From the NCBI GenBank assembly GCA_016213105.1, contig JACRBN010000011.1:124001-188000 (forward strand): a DNA stretch of 64,000 bases. The letters are read 5' to 3'. The notes below the pieces were generated by a model. It was not told the DNA's origin. It saw only the letters and a list, made by a program, of their open reading frames with translations, and searched no databases. The translations under genes were made by a program, and so were the position numbers. Below are positions 37,360-44,798 of this stretch, one piece after another; position 1 is the first letter of the stretch, and each line of letters opens with the position of its first letter. The stretch comes from Chloroflexota bacterium. GTDB lineage: Bacteria > Chloroflexota > Anaerolineae > Anaerolineales > Villigracilaceae.

Positions 37360-39750
37360 TTACTCGTAAGCCAGGGTGTCTCTCACCGTCAACTTCGAAG
37401 CCCGCCGCGCGGGCCAGGCGCTGGCGATGGCGGCTAGGACCAGGGTGAAGACCAGCCAGGCGAGAATGCCGCTCACACCATAGACAGCCGGCATGGGAGA
37501 GGTCAACAGCGCCATGCCGACACCGAAGCACAGCACGTTGGTGATGGGCAGCGAGAGTGGAATGCTGATAATCCAACTGATCAGGCCGACGACCAGGCCT
37601 TCGACGATCACGATGCTTTGAATGTCGCCGTTCGAGGCGCCGATGGCGCGCATCACGCCGATCTCGCGCGTGCGTTCGAGCACGTTGATGCTCATGGTGC
37701 CCATCAGGCCCAGCCCGCCGACCACGGCGATCATGGCCGCCATGACCAGCATGAAGTACACCAGTAGGTCGGTCTGCGCCTTCTGGTCGCGGATGAAGTC
37801 CGCGCCAAGCTGGGCGCCCCCGTACTGGATGCCGTTGGCTTCGTAGAGCGCCTGGATCTGTTCGCTGACGGCCTTTTGGGAGGCGGAATCATGATTGTGG
37901 GTCAGCACCCGCAGCGAGTAGACCTGCCCGGGCCGCCCGATCAATTTGCTCAGATACTCGTAGTTGGCGTAGAGCAGCGGCGGAGTGACGTTGCCAGTAA
38001 TAGTGTAGACGCCCACGATATGCCACTGCGTCTTCCTGCCGTCGATCTCGATGGTCAGCCAGTCGCCAACCTTCAAGTCGGGATACACGTTCAGCAGGTG
38101 GTTGCCGATGACGATGGCGTTCTCGTCGCCCGTTTCCAGCCAACGGCCCGCCACGATAACGGGATCGATCAGGGTCGAGGTCGAGGGTGGGGCCACGAAC
38201 GAGATCTGCGTGCCCGCCGTGTCCTCATCATGGATATATGTGCCAGGATACTCGGTCCAACCTTCCACGCTGTCGACGCCAGGCACGCTCTGCGCGATGG
38301 AGGCCACTTCCTCGAAGCGATAGTAGCGCCCAAAGGAAATATTGACATCCGCCAGGAAATAGCCCTGAATGTCCTTGATGGTCTGGTCGAAGGATTCCCA
38401 CAGGTTGTAGACGCCGATGAAGATCGCGCCCGCCAGCACCAGGGTGAACAGGGTCAGGCCCAGGCGCAATTTGCGGCGAAAGGCATTTCGCAGGGACAGG
38501 CGCATCGGGCGGGGAATCCACAACGCGCCCTTGCTGACGCTTTTGTCCTTCGGCCTGGCGTTGCCGCCGATGCCGTAGTCGCTGAGCGCCTCGCGCACCG
38601 TGATGCGCACGCTGTTGGTCAGCGGCCAGATGGCGGCCAGCAGCGGCACCAACAGCGCCACGATGGCCTGCTGGAGGATGGTCTGTGGATAGGAGTTATA
38701 GGGCGCGGGCAGGAAGTTAAGATACGAGGCCATGCCGCCGCCCAGGGTTTGCGCCGCGGCGTCGGAAAGCGGGATGGCGAGCAGCAGCGCGCCCAGTCCG
38801 AAGCCCAGGATCAGCACCACGTACATGCTGAAGATCTGTCCGTTCCCGCCGCCGATGGCTTTCATGATGCCGATCTGGCGGGTCTGCTGGGTCATCAGCG
38901 CCGTGACAGTGTTGACGATCAGGAAGCCGCTCAGCAGCACGGTCATATAGCCGAGCGCGCCCAGCACGTAGAAGATGCCCTGCGTGATGCTCCAGGCAAA
39001 GTGATGACCGGGCTGGTACACGTACACGTAGTAGACGGTCGCCCCCGCGCGTTCGAGGCGGTCGGCCACAGCCTGCGCCACTTCGGTGACGTGTGCGGCG
39101 TCGGTCTGCTTTTCGGCCACGCTGACTTGCAGCGCGCTGTAGGTATCTGCCGAGCCGCCCAGCCATTCCATTGTCTTGGGAGTGACGTAGGCGTATAGCA
39201 TCTGTGTAAACCCAAAGGGAATGCCCGTCACGGAGTGGACGTAGCCCGCCAGCGTCAGTTCGCGCTGCTTGCCGTTATCCAACTCCACCAGGATCTTGTC
39301 GCCGACCTGATAGCCCGCGGGGAGGGCCGAGGCGTCGACCAGGATTTCCCTCTCCCCCAGCGGCGGAAGGGAGGATTCGCCCTCGACGGGCTTGACCAGG
39401 TTGAGGGTCAGGGCGCTGGGATCTTCCACAGCCGTGAGCAGGATCGTCATCTGCTGGCCGTCGGCGCGCACCAGTTTGGCGCTGAGGCTCGACTCGCCTT
39501 CGATGGCATCCACGCCCGGCACTTCGCGCGCCAGCTTGACCATCTCGTCGTCCAGCGGCCAGGCGTACACGGTCGCTTCCGAAGGTTTGGCCGACTGATA
39601 ATCGCCTTCCATGCTTTCGGTCATGTACAGGTTCACGCTGTTGTTGAACCCGACCGCAAAGGTGCCCACCATGATGGTCATGATGGTCAGCATGGTGCGG
39701 GATTTGTTGCCCCAGAAATCCGCCCATACTTTCTTCCAGCGGCTGCTCAT
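37360..39750 (-). CDS. MacB/FtsX-family ABC transporter permease
   Basis: 796 residues. An N-terminal helix (about 17-37) is followed by a large extracytoplasmic domain, three helices, a second FtsX-like unit with its own large domain, and three more helices at the C-terminus near GLMGTMSINVLERTREIGVMR, the FtsX signature. This is the two-unit permease layout. Its ATG overlaps the ATPase stop (ATGA), so both are made together. It probably moves a lipid, peptide or envelope factor with the MacA-like protein. Confidence 0.9.
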   Translation of the reverse strand: MSSRWKKVWADFWGNKSRTMLTIMTIMVGTFAVGFNNSVNLYMTESMEGDYQSAKPSEATVYAWPLDDEMVKLAREVPGVDAIEGESSLSAKLVRADGQQMTILLTAVEDPSALTLNLVKPVEGESSLPPLGEREILVDASALPAGYQVGDKILVELDNGKQRELTLAGYVHSVTGIPFGFTQMLYAYVTPKTMEWLGGSADTYSALQVSVAEKQTDAAHVTEVAQAVADRLERAGATVYYVYVYQPGHHFAWSITQGIFYVLGALGYMTVLLSGFLIVNTVTALMTQQTRQIGIMKAIGGGNGQIFSMYVVLILGFGLGALLLAIPLSDAAAQTLGGGMASYLNFLPAPYNSYPQTILQQAIVALLVPLLAAIWPLTNSVRITVREALSDYGIGGNARPKDKSVSKGALWIPRPMRLSLRNAFRRKLRLGLTLFTLVLAGAIFIGVYNLWESFDQTIKDIQGYFLADVNISFGRYYRFEEVASIAQSVPGVDSVEGWTEYPGTYIHDEDTAGTQISFVAPPSTSTLIDPVIVAGRWLETGDENAIVIGNHLLNVYPDLKVGDWLTIEIDGRKTQWHIVGVYTITGNVTPPLLYANYEYLSKLIGRPGQVYSLRVLTHNHDSASQKAVSEQIQALYEANGIQYGGAQLGADFIRDQKAQTDLLVYFMLVMAAMIAVVGGLGLMGTMSINVLERTREIGVMRAIGASNGDIQSIVIVEGLVVGLISWIISIPLSLPITNVLCFGVGMALLTSPMPAVYGVSGILAWLVFTLVLAAIASAWPARRASKLTVRDTLAYE

Positions 39751-40877
39751 GCCAAACCTCGTTTCTGGGCGTTCATGGCTTCATTCTTGCTGGCGATCTG
39801 CTGGAGCGCTTCGCGCGTGGCCTCGGACTGGTTCAGCAGTTCTGTGAGCTGGTCATAGCTGAGGGCCAGCACCTCGACGCTACTATGCTCCGAGGCGCGG
39901 ATCGAGGCCCGCCGCCTGCGGTCGTGGAAGTAGGCCATCTCACCGAAGAATTTGCCTGGCCCCAACTGCAGGGCGATCACGTCCGACTGGCCCGGGCGCG
40001 GCAGGACCACGTCCACGGTGCCTTTGGCGACGATGTAGAACGTGTCGGCGCTGGAGCCGTCGGTGAAGATCATCGAGCCCGCTTCGAAGGTTTGTTCCTT
40101 TGCATTGCGGGTGGCCCACAGCATCTGGTCCTGGGTCAGGGTCGGCATGGCCTGGGCCACGTACTCGTTGACGATCTCGCCGTCCGCGATGAGCGCGGTG
40201 CGGTGCGTGCGTTTGGCCAGCGCGCTGTCGTGCGTGACGATGATGATGGTCTTGCCTTTGGTCACCAAATCGTTGAACAGCGCAAAGACCGACTCGGCGG
40301 TCTTGGAGTCGAGGTTGCCTGTCGGTTCGTCTGCGATGACCACGGGCGGATCATTGGCCAGCGCGCGCGCAATGGCGATGCGCTGCTGTTGTCCGCCTGA
40401 GAGGGCGGTCGGGAGCTTGTAAGCGTGGTCGGCCAGTTCCACCAGTTCGAGCAGTTCGAGGGCGCGCTTCTCGCGCTGGCGCATGGGATAGGTGCGGCAG
40501 AAGTCCATCGGCAGCATGATGTTCTCGATGACCGAGATGGTCGGCAGCAATTGAAAGAACTGGAAGACGATGCCCAGGTTCTTGCCGCGCCAGCGCGCCA
40601 TCTTGTTTTCGTTCAAGGTGTGGACGGGCATGCCGTTGACAAAGACCTCGCCCGAGGACGGGCGGTCGATGCCTGTGATCATATTCAACAGGGTGCTTTT
40701 GCCGCTGCCCGATTTGCCGATGATGCTGACGAATTCGCCCGCGTTGATCTGCAGGTCGATACTGTTCAGGGCGTGATAATCGCCGATGGCGGTCTTGTAA
40801 TATTTATGCACATCATGCAGGTCGATCATGGCATGATGGCCGTTTTCGTCATTCTTGGGTTTGCTAAAAAAGGACAT
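39747..40877 (-). CDS. MacB-type ABC ATPase fused to a cyclic-nucleotide-binding domain
   Basis: 376 residues. Walker [10 protein letters not shown] near 54, Q-loop, signature [16 protein letters not shown] near 160 and Walker [13 protein letters not shown]. From about 250 a second domain starts, with [10 protein letters not shown] and [20 protein letters not shown], the phosphate-binding cassette of a cNMP-binding domain. The fusion suggests the export system senses a cyclic nucleotide, a non-standard arrangement; ligand identity is unknown. It begins the operon segment shared with the permease. Confidence 0.9.
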   Translation of the reverse strand: MSFFSKPKNDENGHHAMIDLHDVHKYYKTAIGDYHALNSIDLQINAGEFVSIIGKSGSGKSTLLNMITGIDRPSSGEVFVNGMPVHTLNENKMARWRGKNLGIVFQFFQLLPTISVIENIMLPMDFCRTYPMRQREKRALELLELVELADHAYKLPTALSGGQQQRIAIARALANDPPVVIADEPTGNLDSKTAESVFALFNDLVTKGKTIIIVTHDSALAKRTHRTALIADGEIVNEYVAQAMPTLTQDQMLWATRNAKEQTFEAGSMIFTDGSSADTFYIVAKGTVDVVLPRPGQSDVIALQLGPGKFFGEMAYFHDRRRRASIRASEHSSVEVLALSYDQLTELLNQSEATREALQQIASKNEAMNAQKRGLA

Positions 40878-40894
40878 AAGGGCCTCGAATTAAG

Positions 40895-40951
40895 TGGAGT
40901 CCAACGTCTCCCGACGTTGGAGCGCCGAAGTCTGGAGACTTCGACTCCACA
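40895..40951 (-). repeat. paired palindromic repeat (family B)
   Basis: TCCAACGTCTCCCGACGTTGGA and CGAAGTCTGGAGACTTCG, framed by GGAGT and ACTCC. It lies between the MacA-like and ATPase genes and could act on the message between them. Confidence 0.8.
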
Positions 40952-40957
40952 TCTGTA

Positions 40958-41965
40958 TTACTTCTCGAACTTCACGGCGGCGGTCATGCCCCAGCGCATG
41001 GCGGGATTCCCATCCGTGAGCAGGACGGTGACTTCGTAGACCACGTCGCCCTGGTTCTGGCCGTAGTTCTGGCTGATGGACAGGATGTGGCCCTTCAGTT
41101 GCAGTTCGGGCAGCGCGTCCAGTGTGACGGTCACGGGCTGGCCTTCCTTGAGCGAGACTACGTCGATCTCGGTCAGGTCGGTGGTCTTGACCACCCAGTC
41201 GCCGAGGTCGGCCAGGGTCAGGACGGGCTGTCCCGCCGAGGCAAATTCGCCCACCTTCAGGTCGAGGCGGGTGATCACGCCTGCATACGGAGCGCGCACT
41301 TCAGCGTTGGCCAGCGCGGCGCGGATGCCCGCCGTGTCCTCCCCGAGGCCGAACAGGGCGTCGTGATCCTTTTGGGCCTGAGCCAATTGGAACTGGGCCG
41401 AGTCCACGGTGGTCTGCAATTCCATCCACTGGATGGCCTTGCGGTACTTCGACCAGGCCTCGTCCAGTTTGAGGCGCTCTTCGCGGCCCTGGTTGACCAG
41501 GTATTTGAACGGCTCGTAGGCGGCGCGGGCTTCGTTCAGCTTGGCCAGCGTGGATTCGACGGCCTGGTTGGGCGTCATGCCCTCGAATTCGTTCGGAACG
41601 TTGAAATTGTCCAGCTTGTACTGCGCATCGCGGACGGTCTGGTAGGCGGCGGTCAACTGTTGGGTCGCGTCAGCCTGTGCATCTTCGAGGGTTTTGGCCT
41701 CGGGGCTTTCGAGGCGCGCGATGACCTGGCCTGCTTCGACGGAGTCGCCTTCCTCGACCAGCACTTCGCTGACCAGCCCGCTGGCATTCAGCGCGATCTC
41801 GGAGAAGCGCACAGGCTCCACCCGTCCTTCGCTGATGATGGTTGGGTCGGCCAATACGGTTGGGATGGGGGTGGCGCTCGGGGCGGCAGTGGGAGCGATC
41901 TGGCCGCAGCCAGCCAGCAGGATGCTCAGGAGAACGATAACGATCAGGGCTTGGGTAGTTTTCAT
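40958..41965 (-). CDS. MacA/HlyD-type membrane fusion lipoprotein
   Basis: 335 residues from the ATG at 41965. LLAGC at 17-21 is a lipobox after a hydrophobic signal, so the protein is lipid-anchored. The core has the barrel-sandwich hybrid with ASGLVSEVLVEEGDSVEAG and VRAPYAGVITRLDLKVGEF, a long coiled coil between, and a C-terminal beta barrel. It links the ABC permease to the outside. It is upstream of the ATPase and permease genes on the same strand, separated by a repeat. Confidence 0.88.
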   Translation of the reverse strand: MKTTQALIVIVLLSILLAGCGQIAPTAAPSATPIPTVLADPTIISEGRVEPVRFSEIALNASGLVSEVLVEEGDSVEAGQVIARLESPEAKTLEDAQADATQQLTAAYQTVRDAQYKLDNFNVPNEFEGMTPNQAVESTLAKLNEARAAYEPFKYLVNQGREERLKLDEAWSKYRKAIQWMELQTTVDSAQFQLAQAQKDHDALFGLGEDTAGIRAALANAEVRAPYAGVITRLDLKVGEFASAGQPVLTLADLGDWVVKTTDLTEIDVVSLKEGQPVTVTLDALPELQLKGHILSISQNYGQNQGDVVYEVTVLLTDGNPAMRWGMTAAVKFEK

Positions 41966-42190
41966 GGGAGGTGATCCTTTTTGTAAAATTTCAATCAATG
42001 ATAGGACATTTGTCCGCGGAAGAAACCATCCTTTGGGATGGGCTCGGACCTGGTCAATGGAACAGGCAGGCGCGTCATGGAAGTTTACGCTTTCGACTGC
42101 TTTTGGTTGCAGAAGAAAACGGCCTGCCTGGCAACCTGGGGGGCCCTCGCGGGTTAATCAAGTTGAATTCATCTCATGCTGGAGATTTCC

Positions 42191-43564
42191 ATGGCTGCAT
42201 CTTCCAAGGATCGACTGTCTCCCCTTACCAAGCTGGCCTACGGCGCAGGCGATTTCGGCTTCGCCTTCAGCGATACCGCCCTGGCCGTGCTCTTCGCAAT
42301 CTTCCTGACCGACGTGGTCGGCCTGGCCCCGAGCCTGGCCGCGCTGGCGGTCTTTGTCGGCCGCTCGTGGGATTACGTCAACGACCCGCTGATCGGCTAC
42401 CTGGCCGACCGCACCCGCACCCGCTGGGGCCGCCGCAAGCCCTTCCTGCTTTTCGGCTTCCTCCCGTTTGGGATTTCCTTCGCCATGCTGTGGTGGCGTC
42501 CGCCCTTCGAAGAGCCCTGGATGCTGGCGGGATACTACGCTCTGGCCTATTTCTGCTTCGACAGCCTGTTCACCCTGGTCTCGATGCCCTTCATGGCCCT
42601 GACCCCCGAGCTGACCCAGGACTACGACGAGCGCACCTCGCTGACCAGTTACCGCATGGCATTCTCGCTGCTTGGCAGTCTGGTGGCCTTTGTCGTACCG
42701 TTGATGATGATCGGGGAGATGCGCCCCGAGAACGTGGACAAGGTCTTCCGCATGGGGCTGATCTTCGGCGCGGCTTGCGCGCTGCCGCTGCTCTTCACCG
42801 TCTTCGGCACGCGTGAACGGCCCGAGTACGCCAGCCAGCCTCAGCCCGGGCTGCGCGAGTCGCTGCGCGCGGTGCGACGGAACCGCCCATTCTGGTTCGC
42901 CACGGGCATCTTTCTCTTCACCTGGACGGCGGTGGATATCATCCAGGCCATGCTGCTGTTTTTCCTGAAATACCGCATGAACCTCGCCGCGGAATCGGAC
43001 CTGGTGGCTGCGGCGGTCTTCGTCACGGCCCTGATCGTCCTGCCGTTCTGGGTGTGGGCCGCGCAGAAAACCGACAAGCGCAAATCCTATGTCTGGGGTA
43101 TGTTGTTCTTTGCCTCGGTCATGATCGTGTTGATCTTCGTCGACCCCTCGCTGGGATTTTCCATGGTCATTTCATTGGCCGCCCTGGCGGGTGTCGGCAT
43201 CTCCGCCGTCCACGTGTTGACCTGGGCCATCATCCCCGACGCCATCGAAGTGGATGAACTCCAATCGGGCGCGCGCCACGAGGGCATGTTCTACGCGCTG
43301 GTGACCCTGCTCAAGAAGGCAGCCTCCTCGATTGCCATTCCCCTGACCCTGCTCGTGCTGGACTGGAGCGGCTACGTTTCGAACGCCGCCCAACAGACCG
43401 AAAGCGCGGTGTGGGCCATCCGCATCCTGACAGGCCCCGTGCCCTCGGTGCTGCTGGTAGGCGGAATCCTGTTCGCGCTCTATTATCCGCTCGACCGCGC
43501 GGCGCATGCCCAGACCCGCGCCGAGATCGAGTCGCGGCGGGCGAGCCAGCCGTTGGCGGATTAA
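42191..43564 (+). CDS. GPH-family sugar:cation symporter (MFS)
   Basis: 457 residues from the ATG at 42191, with GGAG 6 bases before; an ATG 15 bases further up has none. About 12 hydrophobic helices and the loop LADRTRTRWGRRKPF near 70 identify the glycoside-pentoside-hexuronide family. It stands alone between a divergent export operon and a DUF3597 gene, away from any glycosidase. The 225-base space upstream shows nothing recognisable. Confidence 0.9.
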   Translation: MAASSKDRLSPLTKLAYGAGDFGFAFSDTALAVLFAIFLTDVVGLAPSLAALAVFVGRSWDYVNDPLIGYLADRTRTRWGRRKPFLLFGFLPFGISFAMLWWRPPFEEPWMLAGYYALAYFCFDSLFTLVSMPFMALTPELTQDYDERTSLTSYRMAFSLLGSLVAFVVPLMMIGEMRPENVDKVFRMGLIFGAACALPLLFTVFGTRERPEYASQPQPGLRESLRAVRRNRPFWFATGIFLFTWTAVDIIQAMLLFFLKYRMNLAAESDLVAAAVFVTALIVLPFWVWAAQKTDKRKSYVWGMLFFASVMIVLIFVDPSLGFSMVISLAALAGVGISAVHVLTWAIIPDAIEVDELQSGARHEGMFYALVTLLKKAASSIAIPLTLLVLDWSGYVSNAAQQTESAVWAIRILTGPVPSVLLVGGILFALYYPLDRAAHAQTRAEIESRRASQPLAD

Positions 43565-43613
43565 GTCCAGGATACCCAAATGTACAACTGTGGGAATATA
43601 TGCCTGCATTCTC

Positions 43614-43641
43614 TTGCAACTGACGCTCAAGCCGTTATAAT
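43614..43641 (+). promoter_or_regulatory. sigma-70 type promoter of the DUF3597 gene
   Basis: TTGCAA (43614-43619) and TATAAT (43636-43641) spaced by 16 bases, 72 bases before the ATG at 43714. Confidence 0.72.
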
Positions 43642-43713
43642 GATACTGTCGTTTTTCAAGGGTGATCCCTCCGCGATCCCCTGACCAACTCCATATCATT
43701 GAAAGGGAACATC

Positions 43714-44235
43714 ATGAATTTCTTCAACAAGATCCTCACGAAACTTGGGCTGCGCAAGGACGAGCCCACTCCGCCTCCCGCGCCCGTCACGCCTCCCCCC
43801 GCGCCGATTACTGGCGCCCCCGACAAGGGTGAGAAGGATAACGTCACGCCGCCGCCTGCTCCTGCGCCTGTCGCTGCCAAGCCGGTTACCCCGGCGGCTG
43901 TGGTCTCCAGGACCGTCGCGCCTGCCGCTCCTCCCATCATTCCGCCCGCCCCCGTCAAGCCCGCCGTCCAGGCCATCTCCGAGGTGGACGTGGTCAGGCA
44001 GCTCGAGAAGCTGGCCGAAGGCTCTGCCCTCGACTGGAAGGTCTCCATCGTCGACCTGCTCAAACTGCTCGACATCGACAGCAGCCGCGAGGCCCGCAAG
44101 GAACTGGCGGTCGAGCTTGATTGCCCCGCCGACCTGATGGAAGACTCGGCCAAGATGAACGTCTGGCTGCACAAGACCGTCCTCAAGAAGATCGCCGAGA
44201 ACGGCGGCAACATCCCGCAGTCACTGCTCGACTAG
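43714..44235 (+). CDS. DUF3597 family protein with Pro/Ala-rich linker
   Basis: 173 residues from the ATG at 43714, preceded by AAAGGG. Residues about 15-88 are a Pro/Ala/Val-rich linker with repeated TPPPAP. The C-terminal part, with SIVDLLKLLDIDSSREARKE and later MNVWLHKTVLKKIAENGG, matches the DUF3597 helical domain; its function is not established. The N-terminal MNFFNKILTKLGL is a short amphipathic helix. It is followed by a terminator. Confidence 0.82.
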   Translation: MNFFNKILTKLGLRKDEPTPPPAPVTPPPAPITGAPDKGEKDNVTPPPAPAPVAAKPVTPAAVVSRTVAPAAPPIIPPAPVKPAVQAISEVDVVRQLEKLAEGSALDWKVSIVDLLKLLDIDSSREARKELAVELDCPADLMEDSAKMNVWLHKTVLKKIAENGGNIPQSLLD

Positions 44236-44245
44236 CGCCAATGTT

Positions 44246-44283
44246 GAACGGCACAGGCGGTCGTCTGTGCCGTTCATTTTTTT
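44246..44283 (+). terminator. rho-independent terminator
   Basis: Perfect stem GAACGGCACAG / CTGTGCCGTTC with an 8-base loop, then ATTTTTTT. It ends 17 bases before the next ATG. Confidence 0.9.
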
Positions 44284-44299
44284 AACCGAGGAGAAGCGA

Positions 44300-44686
44300 A
44301 TGGGCGTTAAAATTTTGCTTTTTTCCGTGATTTTCATTTTGTTTATCGGGATGGCGATACTGGCAAATGCCATCAAGGTCGTGCCCGAGCATAAGCGGCT
44401 GGACGTTTACCGCCTGGGTCGTTACATTGGCGAGAAAGGGCCGGGATTGGTGCTGCTCCTGCCCGCCATCGACCGGGGGATCATGAAGGAACTGGGCCAA
44501 GGGGAGGCGTCCCCGCCCAGCCGTCGCATGGTGGGTGTGGTCGGCGAGACCGAGACCACGGTTTACACCGACGGGAAGGTGCGGCTGATGTCCGGTGAAG
44601 TGTGGGACGCCGTCAGTCAGCGGCCCATTTCATCCGGTCAGCGCGTGCGCGTGGTGCGCATGCTCCTGGAAGTGGAAGAGGAGTAG
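44300..44686 (+). CDS. miniature SPFH-start plus NfeD-type OB domain membrane protein
   Basis: 128 residues from the ATG at 44300, with GAGGAGAAG before it. One hydrophobic helix (about 5-23) is followed by VVPEHKRLDVYRLGRYIG and GPGLVLLLPAIDRG, the opening of stomatin/SPFH proteins (slipin type), which then stops. A segment with TTVYTDGKVRLMSGEVWDA and RVRVVRMLLEVEEE, the NfeD C-terminal OB fold, follows after a short linker. SPFH and NfeD proteins normally pair as separate genes. Here the two ends are joined without the SPFH body. Confidence 0.75.
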   Translation: MGVKILLFSVIFILFIGMAILANAIKVVPEHKRLDVYRLGRYIGEKGPGLVLLLPAIDRGIMKELGQGEASPPSRRMVGVVGETETTVYTDGKVRLMSGEVWDAVSQRPISSGQRVRVVRMLLEVEEE

Positions 44687-44738
44687 GCGAGCCGCCTCCG
44701 CGCGTTCGGAATTCCCTTGGTTTCACGGCATATATGGT

Positions 44739-44779
44739 CAAGCGCGCCCTGCTACTCTGGCGGGGCGCGCTTGCTTTTT
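44739..44779 (+). terminator. rho-independent terminator
   Basis: Stem CAAGCGCGCCC / GGGCGCGCTTG with a 13-base loop, then CTTTTT. Confidence 0.85.
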
Positions 44780-44798
44780 GCATTACTGACAGTGGAGA

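Noticed and set aside
41947-41965. 16S rRNA 3' end
   Set aside because: On the minus strand GGATCACCTCC precedes the MacA-like ATG and matches the rRNA end by chance; no rRNA body is next to it.
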